Shown one piece after another: positions 25,931 through 33,528 of a stretch of 64,000 nt of DNA. This DNA comes from Polynucleobacter sp. AP-Titi-500A-B4 (GTDB lineage: Bacteria; Pseudomonadota; Gammaproteobacteria; Burkholderiales; Burkholderiaceae): assembly GCF_018688095.1 (NCBI RefSeq), contig NZ_CP061311.1, forward strand, positions 680,861-744,860. The letters run 5' to 3'. How positions within the stretch are numbered: position 1 is the stretch's first letter; each line of letters begins with the position of its first letter. Below the pieces are notes generated by a model, which saw only the letters and a program-made list of their open reading frames with translations, was not told the origin of the DNA and searched no databases. Position numbers and translations under genes: made by a program.

Positions 25931-27064
25931 GTGCAAAAACAAGTGAAACACTCATGGACAAATAAATTCATTAAGCAATCGGTTGCAGCATCTGTATCTG
26001 TCACATTGGCCTTCACACCTTTAATCGGCAATGCTTGTACGAGCTTTTTGATCAAAGGTAATGACAGCGGTTACGTATATGGCAGAACGATGGAGTTTGG
26101 TTTAGCACTCAAGTCGCAACTCACCCTCATTCCCAAAAATACGGCTATGCAAGGTGTGGGTGTGGATAGTAAACCCGGAACTGGTCTTAATTGGACAGCT
26201 AAATATACTGCTGCTGGCATGAATGGTTTGGGTTTGCCAGTACTCGTTGATGGTATGAATGAAAAAGGTTTGGTCGGTGGTTTACTGAACGCTCCTAATA
26301 CTGCGGTATATCAGGCGGTAGCACCTGCTGATTCTGCCAAGAGTATTGCGTCAGTGCAGATGCTCACTTATGCCTTGACCAACTATGCAACGATTGATGA
26401 AGTTAAAGCTGGATTTCCGAAGATTATGGTGAATCGCTCCATCATTCCGGCATTTCGGAATCAATCGGCACCTGTACGCATGACCTTGCATGATGCGACG
26501 GGTAAGAGCCTCGTCATTGAGTATCTGAAAGGCGAGTTGGTGATGACCGATAACCCAACTGGGGTGATGACCAATGATCCTGCCTTTCGAGAGCAGCTCA
26601 ACAATATTGGTAACTACGCAAATCTAGCCAATGTTGAGCGCAATGCTTTGGTGATTAATGGCGCGAGTTTTGTACCACCAAGCTCCGGTAGTGGTTTGCA
26701 TGGCCTGCCAGGAGACTACCTCAGTCCAAGTCGCTTTATTCGTGCGCTATTTTTAACTAAGTCCGTACCGACTACTTACACAACTGCTCAGCAAACCAAT
26801 ACTGCTTGGCATATTTTGGGTAGCTTTGATATTCCTCCTGGTGCGATTAGCTTGCCAGCAAGTAATGCCTACGGCGGTGGTGCAGGCGGGATTGAGATTA
26901 CCGAATGGTCTGTAGTTGCTGATAATAAAAATCGGATGTATTACGTCAAGATGTTTGAAAATACCAATGTGTTGGCGTTTGACTTTAAGAAGATTGATCC
27001 CAATGCCAAAGGGGTGCAGTTTTACGATCTTAATAAACCACAGACCTATATTCCTATCAATTAG
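25931..27064 (+). CDS. Exported linear-amide C-N hydrolase (choloylglycine hydrolase family)
   Basis: 377-residue Ntn hydrolase. The GTG start follows AAAGGGG. The signal peptide ends LIGNA and cleavage would expose C36 (CTSFLI) as the N-terminal nucleophile, with R52 and E55 in YGRTMEF as the usual partners. GAGGIEITEWSVVAD with the following DNKNRMYYVK is also typical. Gram-negative members act on N-acyl-homoserine lactones, penicillin V or bile-salt-like amides; which applies here cannot be told. It looks monocistronic. Confidence 0.85.
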   Translation: MQKQVKHSWTNKFIKQSVAASVSVTLAFTPLIGNACTSFLIKGNDSGYVYGRTMEFGLALKSQLTLIPKNTAMQGVGVDSKPGTGLNWTAKYTAAGMNGLGLPVLVDGMNEKGLVGGLLNAPNTAVYQAVAPADSAKSIASVQMLTYALTNYATIDEVKAGFPKIMVNRSIIPAFRNQSAPVRMTLHDATGKSLVIEYLKGELVMTDNPTGVMTNDPAFREQLNNIGNYANLANVERNALVINGASFVPPSSGSGLHGLPGDYLSPSRFIRALFLTKSVPTTYTTAQQTNTAWHILGSFDIPPGAISLPASNAYGGGAGGIEITEWSVVADNKNRMYYVKMFENTNVLAFDFKKIDPNAKGVQFYDLNKPQTYIPIN

Positions 27065-27102
27065 GGATATTTGATCTGGCTTCGTAAATGCAGGCTGGGG
27101 GT

Positions 27103-27200
27103 GGATGAGCCAAACCCCCGGCACTGGCAGAAATTGGGTTTGGCTGCTTCGTTCCCGACCTGACCAGGTTATCCAACCCACCATGCGGGGAGGCCCATCC
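27103..27200 (-). ncRNA. ffs: Small bacterial signal recognition particle RNA (4.5S)
   Basis: The minus strand carries the universal SRP core GGTCAGGTCGGGAACGAAGC followed by AGCC. The ends GGATGGGCC and GGCTCATCC pair to close the rod, with CCTCCCCG/CGGGGG further in. About 98 bases, normal for the small SRP RNA that binds Ffh. It is divergent from dnaX, with only about 30 bases between, so the two promoters must overlap or interleave. Confidence 0.9.
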
Positions 27201-27231
27201 AATTCCATTTTAGCTTGTTAGAATGTAAGAC

Positions 27232-28932
27232 ATGACAGCATTGGCATTAGCCCGCTCGTGGCGCCCCAAAACATTCTCTGAGCTCGTTGGACAAGACCAT
27301 GTGGTTAAGGCCTTAACCCATGCTTTGGATCAGGGACGCCTGCATCATGCCTGGCTCTTTACGGGCACCCGTGGGGTAGGTAAGACCACGATTGCCCGCA
27401 TTATGGCCAAAGCACTCAATTGCACCGGATCGGATGGTTCGGGCAAGATGACTTCGGAGCCTTGCGGAAAATGCCCAGCCTGTATGGAAATCGATGCAGG
27501 TCGTTTTGTTGACTATATTGAGATGGATGCAGCGAGCAATCGGGGTGTTGACGATATTGCTGCCCTCCTAGAAAAAGCAGCCTACGCACCAAGCAATGGT
27601 CGCTATAAGGTTTACATGATTGACGAGGTGCACATGCTCACCAATCATGCCTTTAATGCCATGCTCAAAACATTAGAAGAGCCACCAGAACACGTCAAAT
27701 TTATTCTGGCAACGACCGATCCACAAAAGATCCCTGTCACCATTTTGTCCCGTTGCTTGCAGTTCAATCTCAAGCAAATGCCAGTACCACTCATCGTTGA
27801 GCATTTAGAAAAAGTACTCGCCGCAGAAAAAGTGGAATACGAAGTCAATGCTCTGCGTGTTCTAGCCAAAGCGGCTCAAGGCTCCATGCGCGATGCTTTA
27901 TCTCTGACGGATCAAGCCATTGCGTATGCTGCTGGCAAAGTTACCGAAGAATCAGTACGCGGCATGCTCGGCACATTAGATGATGCCTATCTCATTCGCA
28001 TTCTGGATTGTTTGATTGCCAAAGATGGCGCAAGCCTTTTAGCAGTTGCTAATGAAATGGGAGAGCGCAGTATGTCTTTCTCGTTAGCATTACAAGATCT
28101 ATCAAGCTTGTTGCAAAAAATTGCAGCAGCACAAGTTGTTCCAGAATCTGTATTGGAAGATTGGCCAGAAGCAGGCGAGATTCGTCGCTTAGCGGGTCAA
28201 CTGACGAAAGAAGAAGCGCAGCTCTTCTACCAAATCACCATTACTAGCCGTCCTGACTTATCGCTCGCACCAGATGAACAGACTGGCTTTGCGATGACGT
28301 TGCTACGCATGTTGGCATTTCGCCCTGGAAACAATCCTGGTGGAGGCGGTGGTTCTGCCTCCTCACCAACAACGCCATCAGCGCCACCTGTCAATACTGC
28401 CAGACCTTCTGCTGGATCAGCAGCACCTGCTCCAGCTAGAGCTTCAGCTCCTGCGGCTAAGTCAGCGCCAGCATCTGCGCCTACCAAGCCAGTTGCTTTC
28501 GCCCCTGCGCCAGCCGCTGCTCCAGTTGCCGCTATCGGTAATTCAGCAGAGCGCCCTGATTGGCATGCCTTGATGCGTCAGTTGCCTGTGCGCGGTCTCG
28601 TGCAACAGTTGGCATTTCAGACAGAGTTACAAAATTGGACTGACTCAGCAGCAGGCGTTAAAGCAACGATCGTGACCCCCATGCCGCAGTTAGCTTCCGA
28701 AGCTTCTATTGGTCGCCTAGCTGAAGCACTCACAGCGCACTTTGGTAAGCCAGTCAAGATCGTGGTTGAGAAGGGTGAAGTAGAGGGTAAGACAGTTGCT
28801 AAAGTTGATGCGCAGATTCATCAAGAAAAGCGCATGAATGCTGAGCAAATGATTGCCGCTGATCCTTTTATTCAGCAGCTAGAAAAAGAGTTTGGAGCTA
28901 AGGTAGTTGGTGGCTCCGTGAAGCCGCTGTAA
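27232..28932 (+). CDS. dnaX: DNA polymerase III tau/gamma subunit
   Basis: 566-residue clamp-loader ATPase. Walker A GTRGVGKTT, the zinc-binding cysteines (C64-type CTGS plus CGKCPAC), Walker B YMIDEVHML and the sensor ILSRC are visible. A Pro/Ala-rich linker (about residues 370-435) precedes the C-terminal domain that would contact the polymerase alpha subunit. No programmed frameshift site was recognised in the linker, so only tau may be made. It heads a dnaX-ybaB-recR cluster, which is widely conserved. Confidence 0.96.
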   Translation: MTALALARSWRPKTFSELVGQDHVVKALTHALDQGRLHHAWLFTGTRGVGKTTIARIMAKALNCTGSDGSGKMTSEPCGKCPACMEIDAGRFVDYIEMDAASNRGVDDIAALLEKAAYAPSNGRYKVYMIDEVHMLTNHAFNAMLKTLEEPPEHVKFILATTDPQKIPVTILSRCLQFNLKQMPVPLIVEHLEKVLAAEKVEYEVNALRVLAKAAQGSMRDALSLTDQAIAYAAGKVTEESVRGMLGTLDDAYLIRILDCLIAKDGASLLAVANEMGERSMSFSLALQDLSSLLQKIAAAQVVPESVLEDWPEAGEIRRLAGQLTKEEAQLFYQITITSRPDLSLAPDEQTGFAMTLLRMLAFRPGNNPGGGGGSASSPTTPSAPPVNTARPSAGSAAPAPARASAPAAKSAPASAPTKPVAFAPAPAAAPVAAIGNSAERPDWHALMRQLPVRGLVQQLAFQTELQNWTDSAAGVKATIVTPMPQLASEASIGRLAEALTAHFGKPVKIVVEKGEVEGKTVAKVDAQIHQEKRMNAEQMIAADPFIQQLEKEFGAKVVGGSVKPL

Positions 28933-29007
28933 AGCGTTTTGGTGATTCAACATCAAACAGAAATATATTTTTTACTGCATATACATAATCATTAAGGAAA
29001 AGAAGCG

Positions 29008-29331
29008 ATGATGAAAGGTGGACTGGCTGGTCTCATGAAACAGGCTCAGCAGATGCAAGAGAAGATGAAAGTAGCGCAAGAGCAATTGACTGCGCTAGAA
29101 GTGACTGGCCAAGCCGCTGGTGGCTTAGTGAAAGTCACCATCTCTGGTAAATACGAGCTTAAGCGCGTACAGATTGATCCAGGTGCCATGGATGATCGCG
29201 AGATGTTGGAAGACTTGATTGTGACAGCCTACACAGAAGCGTTCAAACAAGTCGAAGCTGCTAGCGCGCAATTGATGTCGGGCGCAACGGCTGGTATGCC
29301 AATGCCTCCTGGTTTTAAGTTACCTTTCTAA
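29008..29331 (+). CDS. YbaB/EbfC nucleoid-associated protein
   Basis: 107-residue DNA-binding dimer that coats the nucleoid. Family segments are MMKGGLAGLMKQAQQMQEKM, VTISGKYELKRVQIDP and the Met/Pro-rich end AGMPMPPGFKLPF. It lies between dnaX and recR, as in most bacteria. AAGGAAAAG precedes the ATG. Confidence 0.95.
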   Translation: MMKGGLAGLMKQAQQMQEKMKVAQEQLTALEVTGQAAGGLVKVTISGKYELKRVQIDPGAMDDREMLEDLIVTAYTEAFKQVEAASAQLMSGATAGMPMPPGFKLPF

Positions 29332-29352
29332 CGCAATTGATTTAATTTATTT

Positions 29353-29967
29353 ATGGCACGCATAGAAGCGCCTCAAGATGCCCTCGGTCGATTGATCGAG
29401 GCATTGCGAGTATTGCCTGGAGTAGGCCCCAAGTCTGCTCAGCGCATGGCCTTCTATTTATTGCAGCATGATCGCAATGGCGCAGCAGTGCTTGCCCAAT
29501 CATTGGGTGAAGCAGTAGAGACCGTTGGTCACTGCGCCCGTTGCAATACTTTCTCAGAAACCCAAATCTGCAGCACCTGCTCTGATGGTCGTCGTGATCC
29601 ATCTTTGCTATGTATTGTGGAAACACCCGCTGACCAAGTGATGGTAGAGCAGACCTTAAGCTTCAAAGGCAATTACTTTGTACTGATGGGACGCATCTCG
29701 CCACTCGATGGCATGGGTCCTAATGAGATTCACTTTGATCGTTTACTTACTCGCATTGAAGCGCCTGATACCGGCGTGCCCATTCGTGAAGTGGTGCTAG
29801 CCACCAACTTCACTAGTGAAGGTGAGGCAACTGCTCATTACATTGGCGAAGTGCTCAAAGCCAAAGGCATTAAGGTCACACGTATTGCTAGGGGTATTCC
29901 GGTGGGCGGTGAACTCGAGTATGTAGATGCGGGCACGCTCGCCAGAGCCTTAATGGATCGTCGATAA
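29353..29967 (+). CDS. recR: Recombination mediator RecR
   Basis: 204-residue zinc-finger/Toprim protein that loads RecA at gaps together with RecFO. The helix-hairpin-helix region LPGVGPKSAQRMAFYLL, the zinc finger CARCNTFSETQICSTC and the Toprim IVETPADQVMVEQT are clear. It follows ybaB after 21 bases. A strong terminator ends the dnaX-ybaB-recR operon. Confidence 0.96.
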   Translation: MARIEAPQDALGRLIEALRVLPGVGPKSAQRMAFYLLQHDRNGAAVLAQSLGEAVETVGHCARCNTFSETQICSTCSDGRRDPSLLCIVETPADQVMVEQTLSFKGNYFVLMGRISPLDGMGPNEIHFDRLLTRIEAPDTGVPIREVVLATNFTSEGEATAHYIGEVLKAKGIKVTRIARGIPVGGELEYVDAGTLARALMDRR

Positions 29968-29995
29968 ATCAGACCTTAACTACACTTGATTGAGG

Positions 29996-30023
29996 AAAAG
30001 GGGGCATATTAGCCCCTTTTTTA
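29996..30023 (+). terminator. Terminator of dnaX-ybaB-recR
   Basis: AAAAGGGG and CCCCTTTT arms, with an inner GC/GC pairing around ATATTA, followed by a T6 run. It lies about 30 bases after the recR stop. Confidence 0.85.
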
Positions 30024-30043
30024 TTGCCTATTTTCTGCTAAAA

Positions 30044-30064
30044 TGTAGTCACAATGAGACTACA
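30044..30064. promoter_or_regulatory. Palindromic operator candidate for the toxin-antitoxin pair
   Basis: TGTAGTC (30044-30050) and GACTACA (30058-30064) form a perfect inverted repeat with a seven-base spacer, about 40 bases before the antitoxin ATG. RelB-type antitoxins autoregulate by binding such palindromes. A TAAAAT hexamer touches its left edge and could be the -10. Confidence 0.55.
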
Positions 30065-30102
30065 AATGATACTTTTAATGTTTTCTTGAGCGGGAGAAGT
30101 CA

Positions 30103-30369
30103 ATGACCATTGCTGATACCTATGTCCGTGCCAGGATAGATAGGGCAACTAAAAATAGCGCTTCGCATGCACTAGAGGCGATGGGCTTATCTATTTCTGA
30201 TGCAATTCGGATGTTGATGTTGCGGATAGCTGATGAAAAGCAGTTGCCTTTTGCTGTGAAGGTTCCCAACGCAAAGACCAGAAAGGCAATGACTGAGCTC
30301 AAATCAGGGAAAGGTAAGCGATTTAAAACCAGCAAAGCACTGATGGCGGATTTGCATGCGGATGATTGA
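30103..30369 (+). CDS. RelB/DinJ-family antitoxin
   Basis: 88 residues. The N-terminal ribbon-helix-helix (YVRARIDRATKNSASHALEAMG then LSISDAIRMLMLRIA) binds DNA; the basic C-terminal tail would wrap the toxin. The pattern is that of DinJ/RelB. The next gene begins 14 bases before this stop, so the two are translationally coupled. It is preceded by a palindromic operator candidate and GGGAGAAG. Confidence 0.85.
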   Translation: MTIADTYVRARIDRATKNSASHALEAMGLSISDAIRMLMLRIADEKQLPFAVKVPNAKTRKAMTELKSGKGKRFKTSKALMADLHADD

Positions 30370-30640
30370 AAGATCTTCTGTATTCAAAAAAGACTTCAAA
30401 CGTATCTACGCAAACCCAAAACACAAAAATAATATTGAGCGTCTTCTATTGAGGGTAATAGAGCTTTTGGTATTGGACAAAAGCTTGCCAGTTCATTTAC
30501 GAGACCATGATTTGATTGGCAATTGGTATGGACATCGTGAATGCCATATCAAGCCTGATGTATTGCTCATTTACAAAAAGCCTGATGAACAAATATTGAG
30601 ACTTGCTCGCCTAGGAAGCCACAGCGACTTGTTTGGATAA
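30356..30640 (+). CDS. YafQ-type mRNA interferase toxin
   Basis: 94-residue RelE-superfamily ribosome-dependent RNase. Catalytic positions of E. coli YafQ are matched by H51 (RDHDL), H64 and D68 (CHIKPD) and H89 (RLGSHSDLFG); the tryptophan next to the Asp in YafQ is Val here. The start may be the ATG at 30356 or, six bases on, the ATG at 30362. With the upstream RelB/DinJ-type gene it forms a type II toxin-antitoxin pair. Confidence 0.85.
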   Translation: MRMIERSSVFKKDFKRIYANPKHKNNIERLLLRVIELLVLDKSLPVHLRDHDLIGNWYGHRECHIKPDVLLIYKKPDEQILRLARLGSHSDLFG

Positions 30641-30764
30641 GTTGTTACTGGGTGTAATTGCACTTGATTTCCTGTGGCCATAGGGGAACTACTTAAATAC
30701 CGCTTGGAATAGATGCTATAGAGTCAATCTATTACAAAAAAGTAGTTCTACAGGGAGATGGATC

Positions 30765-31748
30765 ATGCGTAAATTTCAATCAAGCAAAGTCTTGGTGGCA
30801 AGCTTAATGACTGCTGGCCTCATATTGACTTCCAATATTACTCAGGCACAAGTTGGCTTTCCGCCACCACCACCAAAAGTGAGTCCTGCCGCAGGTGTGA
30901 TTGATATGCACGTGCATCCTGATCCAGATGTTTTTGGTAGAGCATTAACCGATTACGAATTAGCCACCATTGCTCGTCGCAAGGGAATGCGCGGCATTGT
31001 GATTAAAAACCATGTGGTGACAACCAATGACCGAGCGGCTCTCGTGATGCAACAAGTGCCAGGCATTGAAGTGTGGGGCGGTATTGTGCTCAATAAATCC
31101 GTAGGTGGTGTTAATCCTTCCGCAGTGGAGTGGATGCATCGCATGTCTGGTGGTCGTGGCAAAGTGGTGTGGTTACCGACCTTTGACTCTGATAAGCATG
31201 TCAAGACCCTGGTCGACAAGAACCAATCTGGCATCGTCGTAGCACCGAATGGTCAAGTCACACCAGAGCTTGAAGAAGTATTAAAAATCATTGCTCGTGA
31301 AGATTTAATTCTGGCTACGGGTCATATCTCTGCCGATGAGGTAGTGACAGTAGTCAAGCGCGCCAAAGAGTTGGGCGTGAAAAATATTTTGATTACCCAT
31401 GGCCTGACCAATATTCCAGGCCTTTCATGGGATCAGGCTAAACAAGTAACAGCGATGGGTGCTTATATTGAAATTTGTTATCTGCAATTTATGACTGGCC
31501 CTACAGCCCAGTACAAATGGATGACCCATTGGGAAAAAGTCGATGCAACCGTAGTTGCTAAAGCGGTTAAAGAAATTGGCGCGGATCATTTAGTGCTCTC
31601 AACCGACTTGGGTCAACAAGGCATGATGACTCCACCAGATGGCGTTGAGAATGAAATTGCGGCAGTCAAAGCAGCGGGCGTATCGCAATCTGACATCGAC
31701 AAGATGATGAAGAAGAACCCAGCAAAACTGTTGGGTCTAAAAGACTAA
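30765..31748 (+). CDS. Exported DUF6282-type amidohydrolase-like protein
   Basis: 327 residues. A signal peptide ends ITQAQVGFP, followed by a Pro run. The TIM-barrel metal motif IDMHVHPDPD is at the start of the domain, later histidines appear in IKNHVV, ATGHIS and ITHGLTN, and an Asp in LSTDLGQQG fits the last strand. These suit a binuclear metal hydrolase of the PHP/amidohydrolase type; the family substrate is unknown. The gene has its own strong ribosome binding site (GGGAGATGG) and terminator, so it is a single unit. Confidence 0.75.
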   Translation: MRKFQSSKVLVASLMTAGLILTSNITQAQVGFPPPPPKVSPAAGVIDMHVHPDPDVFGRALTDYELATIARRKGMRGIVIKNHVVTTNDRAALVMQQVPGIEVWGGIVLNKSVGGVNPSAVEWMHRMSGGRGKVVWLPTFDSDKHVKTLVDKNQSGIVVAPNGQVTPELEEVLKIIAREDLILATGHISADEVVTVVKRAKELGVKNILITHGLTNIPGLSWDQAKQVTAMGAYIEICYLQFMTGPTAQYKWMTHWEKVDATVVAKAVKEIGADHLVLSTDLGQQGMMTPPDGVENEIAAVKAAGVSQSDIDKMMKKNPAKLLGLKD

Positions 31749-31823
31749 GAGGCATTTCCTCGCGATTCCTGAGTGTTTATGTCACGCCTGCGACATAAAC
31801 ACTAGGTAAATTGCCTCTTTTTG
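31748..31823 (+). terminator. Nested terminator after the DUF6282-type gene
   Basis: An inner perfect 11-pair stem (GTGTTTATGTC at 31773-31783, GACATAAACAC at 31792-31802) lies inside an outer AGAGGCA/TGCCTCT pairing (31748-31754, 31812-31818), followed by TTTTT. The outer arm overlaps the stop codon. Confidence 0.75.
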
Positions 31824-31937
31824 GGGATAATTTGGGCTGCGCCACCCTTGGGCTTCAATCCCTAGCGGTGACAGCCTAGTTTTCTCAATCGGAATATAGC
31901 CACAGCTTTGATGCTCTGGCATCCAAAGAAATTGTGA

Positions 31938-33359
31938 ATGACCCGCAAGTTTTATCTACTCCTCCTGTTGAGCATTATTTGCACTTTTCTCGGAGCTACT
32001 GCGTTTGCGCAGAGGGCGGGGTCGGGTGCTGACCAAGTTGCAAGCTTTGCATCACCGATTCAGGATCTACCGACTGAAGGCGAGTTATTTGGTTTACCGG
32101 TAAACGTTCACGGTCAAACTACTTACATCAACCAGCGTTATAACAATTTCACCTCAAGCTATTCAGGGCAAAACAGCTTGTCTGCTTTGAAGTCGATGAG
32201 CTACACCTGGTCGGGTACTTTGTTCTTTGGTGCGCGCTTAGCACCTGATACCGATATTTATTTCAATCCCGAAGTGATTTCTGGCGTGCCATTTTCTGGC
32301 TTAACTGGTTTAGGTGGCTTCTCAAATGGAGAGGCAACTAAAGCTAATGGTGCACAAGCAAAGTTTTATTCTGCGCGCGCATTTTTGCGTCAGACCTTTA
32401 ATCAAGAGGGTAGCAAAGTGCTGCTCGAGAATGAGGCCAATCAAATCACACAAACCGTGAGCAGTAATCGCGTGGTTGTCACTGCTGGTCAATTTTCTAC
32501 TTTAGATATTTTTGACGATAGCCGTTACGCTAAAGATCCTCGCATTCAGTTTATGAACTGGGGCAATATGACCTATCTGGCCTATGACTATGCAGCCGAT
32601 GCCCGTGGCTACAGTACTGGCTTAGCGGGTGAGTGGTACTTAGATCACTGGGTATTGCGTGCGTCTCGCATGCTCGCACCCAAGACGCCTAATGCGCGCG
32701 ATCTTAATTGGCAAGTCTTTAACGCCTACGGTGATCAATTTGAAATCGAGCGCCAGCATCATGTTGGCGACTTACCGGGTAAGGTGAGCGTGCTCGCATA
32801 TCGCAACAAAATGATCTTGGCACGTTTTTCTGATGCAACCAATTACATTCTCCAGGATCCTGCTCAGCGTCAAGGTACTCAAGCCATTAATAATGTGCGC
32901 AACAACTACCAATACAAAACGGGTATTGGTATCCATGGAGAACAAGCCTTGACGAAAGACTTGGGTATCTATGGTCGCGCGTTTACTTCTGATGGTCATA
33001 CCGAGACGATGTCATTTACTGAAGCGGATAACTCTGTCTCGGTAGGTATGGGTATGAACGGTACTAGCTGGACTCGCCCACATGACACGATCGGTATCTC
33101 GATGATGCAAAACGGACTATCGAGCTATCGCAAAAATTATTTACAAACGGGTGGCGTGTCTTATTTCATTGGTGACTATGCCGGGCCTACGCAAACGATT
33201 AGCTATCGCCCTGAGCGTATCGGTGAGGTGTATTACAACGCCATGGTGGTCAAAAATATCCTAGCGGGATTGAACTTTCAGCATATTCAAAACCCAGCCT
33301 ACAACTCGGCCCGCGGCCCTGTAAATATCCTGTCTTTTAGGATTCATGCCGAGTTTTAA
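31938..33359 (+). CDS. Outer-membrane porin, carbohydrate-porin (OprB-like)
   Basis: 473 residues with a signal peptide (LLLLLSIICTFLGATAFAQ) and a beta-rich remainder. Alternating hydrophobic/aromatic strands run throughout, such as VNVHGQTTYINQRY, FFGARLAPDTDIYFNPEV and ILSFRIHAEF; the terminal Phe is the usual outer-membrane assembly signal. The opening GLPVNVHGQTTYINQ is OprB-like. The transported solute is unknown. It lies between the exported hydrolase and the efflux operon but has its own flanking regions. Confidence 0.8.
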   Translation: MTRKFYLLLLLSIICTFLGATAFAQRAGSGADQVASFASPIQDLPTEGELFGLPVNVHGQTTYINQRYNNFTSSYSGQNSLSALKSMSYTWSGTLFFGARLAPDTDIYFNPEVISGVPFSGLTGLGGFSNGEATKANGAQAKFYSARAFLRQTFNQEGSKVLLENEANQITQTVSSNRVVVTAGQFSTLDIFDDSRYAKDPRIQFMNWGNMTYLAYDYAADARGYSTGLAGEWYLDHWVLRASRMLAPKTPNARDLNWQVFNAYGDQFEIERQHHVGDLPGKVSVLAYRNKMILARFSDATNYILQDPAQRQGTQAINNVRNNYQYKTGIGIHGEQALTKDLGIYGRAFTSDGHTETMSFTEADNSVSVGMGMNGTSWTRPHDTIGISMMQNGLSSYRKNYLQTGGVSYFIGDYAGPTQTISYRPERIGEVYYNAMVVKNILAGLNFQHIQNPAYNSARGPVNILSFRIHAEF

Positions 33360-33423
33360 GGGGTTTACTGAGGCTATCGTTCATTATTATCTTTAGAATC
33401 AATAGTTTAGCGATTGGGAATAA

Positions 33424-33452
33424 TTCGACTTTTGGCTTTTGTCCCCTATAAT
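33424..33452 (+). promoter_or_regulatory. Sigma-70 promoter of the RND efflux operon
   Basis: TTCGAC (33424-33429), a 17-base spacer and a perfect TATAAT (33447-33452). It precedes the TolC-family gene by under 100 bases. I saw no obvious metal-regulator dyad overlapping it. Confidence 0.65.
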
Positions 33453-33528
33453 CCTTAAAACCCCCTTTAAATGGGTATTGATGTGATCAAAATCCGCTTT
33501 AGGGGCTATAAAAACAGCATTTTTTGAT

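Noticed and set aside
25801..26055. Minus-strand 84-codon ORF
   Set aside because: It overlaps both the Ntn hydrolase start and the small membrane ORF on plus, has no ribosome binding site, and reads as a shadow.
28111..28122. A6 run in dnaX as a frameshift site for gamma
   Set aside because: It lies inside the clamp-loader domains, too early to make a working gamma subunit, and no stem or internal SD was seen.
28340..28573. Plus-strand ORF rich in Leu/Gln/Arg
   Set aside because: It is a frame shadow of the Pro/Ala-coding dnaX linker, whose repetitive codons keep other frames open.
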